A stretch of DNA of 64,000 nucleotides, from positions 137,610,736 through 137,674,735 of the forward strand of contig CM057463.1 of the NCBI GenBank assembly GCA_030035585.1, given 5' to 3'. The notes under the pieces were generated by a model. It was given only the letters and a program-made list of their open reading frames with translations, was not told the origin of the DNA and did no database searches. Shown here piece by piece: positions 30,060 to 39,174 of this stretch. Origin of the DNA: Dugong dugon (Eukaryota; Chordata; Mammalia; Sirenia; Dugongidae). A program made the translations under genes and the position numbers. Every line of letters starts with the position of its first letter. Within the stretch, counting starts at the first letter, position 1.

Positions 30060-30518
30060 TGTCTTAGTTTCCTAGGGCTGCCATAACAAAAATACCATGA
30101 AGTGGATGGCTTTAAAGAACAGACATTTATTTTTCTCACAGTTTTTGAGATTAGAAGTTCAAATCAGAGTCTTGGCTATGGCCATTCCTTCTGGAGGCTT
30201 TGACAGAGGCTTTGTGGTCTTATTGAATGCATACCTCTCTAGCAGTTTATGGTAGCTGCAAGCAGTCCTTGGTGTTCCTGTTCATGGATGCATCTGCTCC
30301 ATTGGTGCATGGTGTCTTTCTTCCCCCTGTGTATGTCTTCCCCTTTATAATACATCAATAAAAAGAGATTAAGACTCACTCTACTCTGGTATGGTGTCAT
30401 TTTATTAACTGTTAACATCTGCTAAGGAAAACCTTATTTCCTAAGCAAGGTCATTTCACCAGTGCAGGAATTAGAACTTTACCATGTCTTTTTGGGGGAC
30501 ACAATTCAATCCATAACA
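30060..30518 (-). mobile_element. MLT1/MST-like MaLR solo LTR, 5-bp TSD
   Basis: The plus strand reads TGTCTTAGTTTCCTAGGGCT, GCCATAACAAAAATACCATG, TTATTTTTCTCACAGTTTT ... GGGGGACACAATTCAATCCA, ending TAACA, the reverse complement of an MLT1-type LTR. GTCAT flanks both ends (30055-30059 and 30519-30523), fixing the boundaries exactly. No internal sequence. Confidence 0.85.
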
Positions 30519-30523
30519 GTCAT

Positions 30524-31118
30524 GAAATGGACAACCATGAATGACTTTTAAAAATATACTTTGTAAAATTAAAATATTTCTCATCACACTTTCTTCCAGT
30601 ATATCTAAAAAAATAAGAATTTAATTTTTATTTAGAGTCAAATATGAAAAATTCAGATTGAAATTGAATTTCCTCTTTAGTTAATGTGCTGTTGGGAAGG
30701 ATAAAACAATCAAGCCAACTTACTGCTTTTTCTTCTCTCCTGATCTCCTTAACATAAGTCCTCCTTTTATCCATCATTGGAAAGAGTATGAAACAAGATT
30801 TTTAGTGGCCTTTTCATATGCTTAACAACTGGAAAGCATAAATGAAAAGGTCAGCAGCCTTTACCTTTATAAAGGAAGCAGACTGGTGAAGTTGTAGTAA
30901 GAGAACTACCTCCATAATCCTTCTCAGTGGTCTCACCCTGACATCTCCCTGACATAGCCCCATCAGTGATTCACTTGGGAACCATGAAAATATTTATGCA
31001 TAGAATGATGCAAGATCTTGCCAAGGAGACAAGAGTTCCAGTGATTCATTTCCACTCCTGTGAAAGTAGTATGTATTCTGTATAGAGATGAGAGAAAGAC
31101 GTCTTACTCAAATTTTTT
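30524..31118. other. Unassigned sequence
   Basis: Nothing recognised over about 600 bases. Confidence 0.45.
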
Positions 31119-31119
31119 T

Positions 31120-31240
31120 CAACCGACATTTATTGAAAATCTACCATATGCAAAACTGTTTACAGTCAGTAGGGAAAGGAAAATAAATGAAAAAATAATT
31201 ATTATAATATGATATGATTGGTGTTTTGATAAATGTACGC
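31120..31240 (-). repeat. Possible L2/MIR 3' end (antisense)
   Basis: CAACCGACATTTATTGAAAA and TCTACCATATGCAAAACTG resemble the reverse complement of the common L2/MIR ending (ATTTATTGAGCACCTACTATGTG). Confidence 0.45.
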
Positions 31241-31247
31241 ATAAAAC

Positions 31248-31606
31248 TAGTCCAGTTGCCACCAAGTCAATTCCAACTCGTGGAGACCCAATGTACGCAG
31301 AGTAGAATGGTGCTCCATAGATTTTCAAGACTCTGACCTTTCAGAAGCAGATCACCATGCCTTTCTTCCAAGGCCCCTCTGTTGTTGTTGTTAGGTGCCA
31401 CTAAGTTGGGTCCGACACATAGTGACCCTATAGGAAACCCATAGGCTTTCCAAGGATGAACTCATGGATTTGAACTGCCAGCCTTTTGGTTAGCAGCTGA
31501 GCTCTTAACCGCTACACCATCAGGGCTCCAAGGCACCTCCAGGTGAGTTTAAACCACCAATCTTCCATTAGTAGTCAAATGCTTAACCATTTGCACTACT
31601 CATATG
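31248..31606 (-). mobile_element. Older SINE (antisense) holding a younger SINE
   Basis: The older SINE's 3' part is 31248-31380 (CCAGTTGCCACCAAGTCAAT, GTAGAATGGTGCTCCATAG, CATGCCTTTCTTCCAAGG). Its tRNA-like head resumes at 31529-31606 (AGGCACCTCCAGGTGAGTTT, CAAATGCTTAACCATTTGCA). The younger copy sits between them, with AAGGCNCCTC at both joints as target duplication. Confidence 0.85.
31381..31528 (-). mobile_element. Younger SINE with AAC tail, nested in SINE (antisense)
   Basis: GTTGTTGTTGTTAGGTGCCA marks its 3' tail on plus; the head at the right end has TCTTAACCGCTACACCATCA and GGGCTCC. The body is the short type (GAACTCATGGATTTGAACTG). Complete apart from point changes. Confidence 0.9.
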
Positions 31607-31744
31607 TAAGCATAAGGGTCTGTAAAAGCAGTCCCTTCCTCTCCGAAAATACTAATTTCTAATCACAAATTTCCACTCTAGGCCCTACTTTGATTCAACT
31701 AATTGCTTAGATTGTAAAAAATTTACCTCTTTCAGGATGCATTG

Positions 31745-32003
31745 GAAGAAGACTCTGCCTGGTCCTGCATCATTCCCATAATTGACTGAGGATCGCATGG
31801 TTGTGATCCATAAGGTTTTCACTGAATCACTTCCTAATTTGTCTTAGTCTGGAAGCTCCACTGAAATTTGTTCAGCATCAGAGCATCATGAAAGCTTTCA
31901 GTGATGATAGATGATGTCTGTACACGAAGTGAATTAGCCAGGGATCAAAACAGAATCTCCTGCATAGAAGGAAAGAATTCTACTACTGAGCCATCACTGC
32001 CCC
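31745..32003 (-). mobile_element. tRNA-Gly-type SINE (antisense)
   Basis: The right end reads TACTACTGAGCCATCACTGC plus CCC, the reverse complement of a tRNA-Gly-like head (GGCAGTGATGGCTCAGTAGT). The body blocks GAATCACTTCCTAATTTGTC and GAAGCTCCACTGAAATTTG match the copy at 33125-33408. The B box is eroded. The left end carries the RTE-like GACTCTGCCTGGTCCTGC. Confidence 0.75.
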
Positions 32004-32157
32004 ATAACCTCACTATAACTCTTAAGAATTCAGTTGCATAAAAGGCTGTGTCCACTTTCCTACCCAAAAGTCATTGCCCGCAGCAGATGTACTCACTCCC
32101 TATTAACGACACAAATATCATTAGGAATGTAATGCTTTTTAGCATTTTCATGTCATC

Positions 32158-32497
32158 CTTTTTTTTTCCAATACAAAAATTAATACATACATTGTTATGT
32201 GACTCTAATTTCTCTCCCCATACTGTGACAACACACTCCTCCTTTCCACCCCGATTCCCCACGTCCATTCAACCAACTACTAACCCTCTCTGCCTTCCCA
32301 TCTCACCTCCGGACAGAAGCTGCCCATTTAGTCTCTCTCTCCCCCTGCCACTCAGTCCAGTTCCTCAACTCTGCCTTTTATGTTCAGGGCTCCCAGATTG
32401 CCATATATAATTGAATCGCTTGTTTTTTCCAGTCTTTGTTGTAAGAGGATCCACTGAAAGTGTCTGCCTACTTCGCCATCTTGGCCCCGCCTCCCGC
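32158..32497 (-). mobile_element. Mini-L1: 5' UTR start fused to 3' UTR end
   Basis: Read on the minus strand, the first 165 or so bases are the start of the type A L1 5' UTR (GGCGGGGCCAAGATGGCG, GGCAGACACTTTCAGTGG, GGAACTGGACTGAGTGGCAG). The joint is AGAGAC (plus 32331-32336), and the rest is L1 3' UTR (TAAATGGGCAGCTTCTGTCC, GAGGTGAGATGGGAAGGC, CACAGTATGGGGAGAG), ending in an A run (plus 32160-32168). AGAGAC occurs in the parent at both source positions (34387-34392 and 43438-43443). No coding sequence remains. It ends at the first of the two A-rich 3' ends of the parent. No convincing target duplication was found. Confidence 0.8.
32474..32484 (-). promoter_or_regulatory. YY1-like site at L1 5' end
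   Basis: CCAAGATGGCG on the minus strand, about 13 bases from the L1 start, matches the YY1 core (AAGATGGCGGC) found at the start of human L1 5' UTRs, where it directs initiation. This is the best preserved of the type A starts in the window. Function is inferred. Confidence 0.55.
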
Positions 32498-33115
32498 AAA
32501 GTGTATTTCTTTAATGTTTCTATTCATAAGTTGATTACAAACCTAAGAAAGCCATGAATGATGAAGAATGAGAGACTTTTCTAGTTCAAAAAATAAATTA
32601 TATCAGTGGAGAAAAAGAGTGGTAGGGTCAAGAAAAGGACATTGAAAGTGGGATATGATCACATGGTACATTGAGAATTGGTATTTTGATAAGTTGAGAA
32701 TGTGCATCAATTCAAACTAAAAGATCCAGCCTGTGCAGGTCCTGAACTAAAAAAGTCTGAGGTTGTATATGGACTCCATTCTTCCTCCATGTTTCCTGCT
32801 TTCCAGCTTACGACTTTCTGTAGACTTGTTTTTACATATACTTCACATTTTTCTTAAAAAAGAGAATATAGTAATTTCCTTTCGAATCTGTTCTTAAGCA
32901 CTTTAGTCAGAGTACAATGGGGTAAACGCAAATCCAAACTCTTCCCTCTCCCTACATCTATTCATATACAACTTTCATGTCCAGTTTTCTTGAGAAAACA
33001 GTCAAATGTCAAGAGAATTGTTAAAGACATACAACATTCTCATCTATACTTCAACATATTTTCAACTGTCATTGGAATATTGCTATTAATATTCAGAATG
33101 TACACAACTAGCACA
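32498..33115. other. Unassigned sequence
   Basis: No gene or family recognised. Confidence 0.45.
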
Positions 33116-33124
33116 ATCGCTCAG

Positions 33125-33408
33125 TTCAAAACACTGCCCAGTCCTGCGCCATCCCCATGATCAGTTGCAGCTCAGACTGTTGTGATCCACAGGGTTTTCG
33201 CTGGCTTATTTTTGGAAGTAGATGGGCAGGCTTTTCTTCCTAGTCCATCTTACTCTGGAAAGTCCACTAAAATCTGTTAATCATCATAGCAACGTGAACC
33301 TCCACTGATAGACAGGTGGTGGCTGTGAATGAGGAGCATTGGTTGAGAATCGAACCTGGGTCTTCCACATGGAGAGCAAGAATTCTATCACTGAACCACC
33401 AATGCCCC
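33125..33408 (-). mobile_element. tRNA-Gly-type SINE, best preserved head (antisense)
   Basis: Minus strand from 33408: GGGGCATTGGTGGTTCAGTG, then ATAGAATTCTTGCTCTCC, then GGTTCGATTCTC. This follows tRNA-Gly(GCC) almost base for base over the D arm and T arm (A box 33387-33398, B box 33345-33356). The body has GTTGCTATGATGATTAACAG, CAGAGTAAGATGGACTAGG and GCCTGCCCATCTACTTCC. The left end has an RTE-like CATGGGGATGGCGCAGGACT. A functional tRNA gene is excluded because the acceptor stem does not close and a non-tRNA body is fused. Confidence 0.85.
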
Positions 33409-33414
33409 ATATAC

Positions 33415-34249
33415 ATTTTTAGAAGATATGAATTGGTAATTGGTAAGAATTGTTAACTTTTCTCCAGGCCCTCCTTTCAGGCCCTTAGGTTTGTTATTTG
33501 GGTTTAACTTTTAGGCTACAGTTTCTATATCTGTATGATAATTCCTGAGTTACTGTCTGAAAGGGTTGTTTTGAAGATTAAATGAAGTAATGTGTATAAA
33601 ATTGCATTGTAAACTGAAATGCTATAACAGGAAAAGAAAGCATAATTTATTTAAAGGGTAGAAAATATGCTAGGATTTTATAATTACTATTGCTTACCAA
33701 CATTTAATAGAGTATTCAATTCTTTCTTGATTTAATAAGGCCACAAATCACATTGTTAAGCTGTTATAACTGTTTATGTCTGAAATTCAAATTTCATTTT
33801 AACAAGGAGAATTGTCTCTTCATTTCAACAAGGAGCATTGTCTCTTCATTTCTCTACATTTTTCAACTTTTGAAAATGTATCACACTATATAGAAAGAAA
33901 AAATGAATATTAAAACATACTGTGGGCTTGCATGCATTTTATCTTTTGTTTTCTCTGGGCAACCTCTGCTTGATTCACTAACACAATCAATCTTCCCTAC
34001 TCTCCATGCTGCAAAGCCAGTTTAGCTGAGGAAGAATGAAGCTGAATTCTTTTATGCCTCATGCATCACTAGAAAAATTGCTAGGCCAGTTAAGTTTTGA
34101 TTGCAGAATATTTATTTTTGGTGACAGATGTTGGTGATGTAAGAACCTAGGTGATCACAGCTTAAGTTTGCCTTGGGTTGAGGTTTGAAAAAAAACTGAA
34201 ATAGAAACAATTAATGGAAGTAAATATGCAACATCAAGACGACATAAAA
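33415..34249. other. Unassigned sequence with a 26-bp tandem duplication
   Basis: A 26-base unit starting AACAAGGAGAATTGTCTC occurs twice head to tail at 33801-33826 and 33827-33852 with one difference. The remainder is AT-rich and unrecognised. Confidence 0.6.
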
Positions 34250-35587
34250 GGAGGCAGTGTCAATATGTAGTCAGACACTTCTGGTGGACCCTCTTACAAC
34301 CAAGTGATTCAATTATATATGGCAATCTGGGAACACTGAAAAACAAAGGCAGAGTTGAGGAACCGGACTGAGTGGCAGGGGGAGGGAGAGACAGTTCAGA
34401 AGCAGTGAGGAGTTGCCAGACCTGACCCAGAGAGATCCTAAGCCTTTCATGGCTGAGCAGCTTATGGGTGAGCAGTGAGGCAGGCAAGCAGCCATGCTTA
34501 GGAGGTGTGTCTTCCACACCGGGAGAGACCCAGTGCCAGAGAGTCTACATGGCCACCCAGAACAAGAGAGAAGCAGCACCCAACCCAGCGAAAGATAAAT
34601 AATTGCGTACGGCCTACCACACGGATCAAGAACATCCGCCTTAGGGAAAAACCTCTCTCCCATTTACCTCCCTGCTCTGCACTGGGTCCCAGACCAGCTT
34701 CAGCAATTGTCAAGTCCCCTGGGCCGGAAGTAGGATCTGTCACATGGCTGGAGACATTCTCCCTGCCTTGGAGAGTGAACAAATTCACAAACGGGGGTAA
34801 AAATAAACTGCCAGCTCCCCTAAACCAGGAGCCCAGGGTAGGCACAGCTCCTTTGCCTAGGCACAGGCTTAAGGCATCCACAAACTTTGAGTGCCTTTCC
34901 CCATGCATAGACTTGTGTGGGCCCATGTCAACAGCTAGACCCTCATTACCCCAGTATAATAGGATATACCGGAGGTCTAACTTCAATTGTTTCAGCTGTG
35001 AAGTGGCAGGTTCTTGACATTTGACACTGCTCTGCCCATTAAGCAGGGTCTTCACCTACCCACATCAGGGGCCTGAGGACTGGTGGCTCCACCCATGCCA
35101 CATAACCACCTGCGATAGGAGCCGATGAATAAGAGGTGCTCCACAGTCCTTACAGCCAACAGGATTAGGTGCTCATAGTCGGGTTGAAAAACACCCCCCC
35201 ATGCACTCTAGGGAACAGGGACACACTTTCCTCCTGGACACTTGGGGGTGGCCATCAACCCCCTGCCTTGCTCAGAGTGTATTCCCCTGCTGCAGCCAGA
35301 TGACTTTGCCTACTCCAATCACGCATGCCTGTCTGGGACTATAAGTTAGAGCCTACACCACACACTTGGTGGCTATCTACCTGGGCACCTGAGCTGAATC
35401 CATACAGAGGAGTAGGCAGACTCCTGAGCTCATATACCTAGTAACAGATCTAACCACCTGGTGACAGGACATTAGAGCTTCAAAGGTGCCAATAATCAAA
35501 CTAACTCATAAAAGCAGCCTATTTGGGCATATCAAAAAAAAAGACAACAACAAGCTAGGACATAGTAAGCAAACAAAATTAATAAAT
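34250..35587 (+). promoter_or_regulatory. L1 type A 5' UTR
   Basis: GC-richer than its surroundings and homologous to 26815-25440 inverted. It carries long open frames on both strands: sense 34505-35017 (170 codons) and antisense 34498-35055 (185 codons). The opening CAAGATGGCG motif is mutated in this copy. Confidence 0.75.
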
Positions 35588-36576
35588 ATGATAACATTGA
35601 TAGCTCTGAGACAACGGTCAATATCAAATCACATAAAGAAGCAATCCATGATGGCTTCAGCAAGCTCCCAAAATAAATCTAGAAATTTTCCAGAGGAGGA
35701 AAATTTCTTGGAATTACTGGAGGCAGACAACAAAAGATTAATATACAGAACTCTTCAAGAAATTAGGAAGGAAATTAATCAGAATGCAGAACACACAATA
35801 GAGGAAATTAAAAAGATTAGAGAAGAGCATAATGACAAATTTAACAGACTGCAAGAATCCATACAGAGACAGCAATCAGAAATCCAGAAGACTAACAATA
35901 AAATGTCAGAATTAGACAACTCAGTAGAAAGTCATAGAAACAGAACTGAGGCAATGGAAGTCAGAATTAGTGAGATTAAAGATAAAGTACTTGATACCAA
36001 CTTATTTGAGGAAAAATCAGATAAAAAGCATTAAAAAAATGAAGAAACACTAAGAATTATGTGGGACTCTATCAAAAGGAATAACCTATGAGTGATTGGA
36101 GTACCAGAACAGGGAAGATAACATAAAATACAGAGAGAATTGTTGAAGATTTTTTGGCAGAAAACTTCCCTGATATCATGAAAGATGACAAGATTTCTAT
36201 CCAAGATGCTCATCGAACCCCACATAAGGTAGATCCTAAAAGCAAATCATCAAGACATATTATAATCAAACTTGCTAAAAACAAAGATAAAGAGAGAATT
36301 TTAGGAGTGGCTAGGGATAAACGAAAAGTCATCTACCAAGGAAAGTCAATAAGACTAAGCTTGGGCTACTAAACAGAAACCATGCAGGCAAGAAGGCAAT
36401 GGGATGACATATATAAAGCCTTGAAGAAAAAAAAATGCCAGCCAAGAATTATATATTCAACAAAACTCTCTCTCAAATATGATAGTGAAACTAGGGCATT
36501 TCCAGACAAACAGAAGTTCAGGGAATTTTCGAAAATCAAACCAAAATTACAAAAAATACTAGAGTCCTCTGGTTAG
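35588..36576 (+). pseudogene. L1 ORF1 pseudogene
   Basis: The first open stretch (to 36034) has an N-terminus with ALRQRSISNHIKKQSMMAS, then a long coiled coil (EEHNDKFNRLQESIQRQQSE, KMSELDNSVESHRNRTEAME). A stop and frameshift follow near 36035-36110, at the usual RNNLRVIGVPE motif. The RRM-like part resumes at 36154-36372 (AENFPDIMKDDKISIQDAHR, SSRHIIIKLAKNKDK), and the C-terminal domain at 36382-36576 (ARRQWDDIYKALKKKK, RAFPDKQKFREF). Three pieces in three frames; not translatable as a whole. Confidence 0.85.
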
Positions 36577-37504
36577 AAAATCAGTAACATCAGATAACCA
36601 CTCAGCAGTAGATCACAGGACAGAGCAATCAGATATCAACCCAGACAGGGAAGTCACAAAAGTAGATCAAAGTAAAACACTGAAAATAGGGAAACAGATG
36701 TCAATTTTTCTTTTTTCTTGTTTTTTTATTTTCTGGTGTTTTTTTTTTTGTGTGTGTGTGTTTGTTTTTGTTTTTCGGTTTTGTTCTTTTTGTTTGTTTG
36801 TTCCTTGGTTTTGTTTTCTTCTCGCTCTTATTCCCTTTTTGTCTTTCATCATTTCCAGTTGCTTGATTTATTCATTTTCTTCTTTCACCTTTTTTCTTTT
36901 TCTTACTTTTGCTTTTCCCCATTTCTCAGCCTCTCATCTCTCGACTCCAATAGCAAGCTTCCCTAGCACTCTTTTCTGTTTGTGTGTATGTTTGTGGATC
37001 CTGTTCCTCTCTAACCTCTCTCATCTTTTGCATACCCATCTTAGCTCCACACATCACAATCAACACCCTCCTTCCTGCCTATCTGCACTGTGCACTGAAC
37101 ATCACACTCCCAAGCTGCACAGGCACGGCCTACTGGAAACTGCCCTGCACTGATTCCCGGTCTGCACTGTCAGCCCTGGTACTTTCCACAAACAACCCAT
37201 CCCAGCAACTCCCCTTCAGCTGGACCTGCCCTGCTGTACCATACCTGAGTGACTGGCCCTGTCCATTGGAGAAGGAAGTGAAAAGTATCATTCCCACAGA
37301 TGAGCAAACACAAAGAACGCACAGACTGCGTGTTGAGAAATAACCAAATAAAACAAAAAAGCAGGACAAAAAAAAAAAACAAATCTACAATCAATAAATG
37401 AGGAAAATAACCACCAAATGTCCCATTGACTGCAGACAATACCAAAACATTTACAGAAACAGGACAGGATGGTTTCAGTAGACGTATAAAATAAAGCACC
37501 AGAT

Positions 37505-38440
37505 GACCTTCCAGTAGAAGAAAAGGCACTAGACCTAACTGACAGGGAACTCAAAACTCAAATATTCACGATTATCCAAGAGTTGAAACAAAAAGCAGAC
37601 AAAAATGAGGAAATAATAGTCAAATTTACGGAAAAGACAAATTCATGGAAGATACAGACAAAAAGTGGAAGAATTCAAGAAAATAATACAGGAACAAAAT
37701 GCTAAAATAAATTCACAACTAGAAATCATACAAAAACAACAATTAGAAATCCAAAAGATAAACAACATGATTTCAGAAATGGACAATGTCATAGAAGGGC
37801 TGAGGAGCAGGTTTGAAACAATGAAAGATAGGATCAGTGAAATTGAAGACAAACACTTGGATACAACTCCGAGGAAAAATAAGAAAAAAGAACAAAGAAA
37901 AATGAACAAACCCTGAGAATTATGTGGGATACAATCAAAAGCAAAAATCTGCAAGTGATCGGAGTTCCAGAACAGGGGAGGAAAACAGAAAACACGGAAA
38001 GGATCATTGAAGAATTGCTGACAGAAAACCTACCCAATATCATGAAGGATAAAAAGCTGACCATTCAAAAAGCTCAATGAACCCCATATAGGATAGACCC
38101 CAAAAGAAAATCACCAAGACATGTCATAATCACACTCACTAAAACTAAAGACAAACAATGAATCCTGAGAGCAGCTCAAGAAAAACGAAAATCACATACA
38201 GAGGAGAAACAATAAGACTAAGCTTGGATTATTCAGCAGAAACCATGCAGGCAAGGAGACAATGGGATGACATCTATAAAACCTTGAAAGAAAAAATTGC
38301 CAGCCAAGAATAATATATCCTGCAAAACTCTCATTCAAATATGACGGTGAAATTAGGTCATTTCCAGATAAACAGAAATTAAGGGACAAGGTAAAAACCA
38401 AACCAAACTTACAAGAATTATTAAAGGGACTCCTTCAATC
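37505..38440 (+). pseudogene. ORF1 pseudogene of the half-L1
   Basis: The best open part (37665-37916) is a coiled coil: EEFKKIIQEQNAKINSQLEI, then KINNMISEMDNVIEGLRSRF, then DRISEIEDK. It differs from the coil of the type A L1. The VIGVPE motif and RRM-like region follow at 37950-38150 with stops (QGRKTENTERIIEELLTENL-like, KKLTIQKAQ with a stop), then the C-terminal domain with AETMQARRQWDDIYKTLKE-like residues in another frame to about 38400. Confidence 0.8.
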
Positions 38441-39174
38441 TGAGAACAAACAACGTCAGACCACAGGCTGAATATAGGACATAGGATTGTATTACCCAGA
38501 TACCAAGCTAGGAAATGAACTCTTAAGGACTATGCAAAACCAAAAGACTTTCAATAGGGAACCAGAGAGGTTAATCTGTAAATGACAACAGCATCATAAC
38601 AACAAAAGAGGGAATAAACGGTGTAGGTATAGAACCTTGTAATGGAGAGGAAGGCAAGGTGATACCAAGTAATAATAGACTGGTTCAAATTAGGTAGATA
38701 AAGGTAATTTCAAGGTAACCAAAAAGAAAATTAACAAACCTACTCATCAAAATGAAAAAAAAACATAAAGCTTCGGTAAAAACAAAACCTACAAAAACAA
38801 AAGAAAAGAAAAAAAATCCACAAACAAAAGGAACTCAGCACAGGAGAGTAAGAGGAACAAAGAAAACTTCAGCATCACAAAAAAAAGCACTACAAGATGC
38901 AATCTCACTCCTAAGAGCCATCACATGAATAGATAAATGCACACCCATATTCATTGAAGCACTGTTCACAATAGCAAAAAGATGGAAACAACATAGATGC
39001 CCATCAACAGGTGAATGGATAAACAAACTATGGTACATACACAAAGTGGAGTATTATGCAAAGATAAAGAACAATGGTAGATCTCTAAAGCATCTCATAA
39101 CATAGATGAGACTGGAGGACATTACGCTGAGTGAAATAAGTCAATCACAAAAGGACAAATATTGTATGAGACCT

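Noticed and set aside
32048-32410. 120-codon open frame
   Set aside because: Runs antisense across the mini-L1 and its flank; no coding evidence.
33340-33408. Possible tRNA-Gly gene on the minus strand
   Set aside because: A and B boxes are good, but the acceptor stem does not close and the sequence continues into a SINE body found in four places. It is a SINE head.
36698-37153. Membrane-protein-like frame rich in Phe and Cys
   Set aside because: It lies in a T-rich L1 5' UTR; hydrophobicity follows from base composition. Kept only as a low-interest finding because of its match at 61006-61566.
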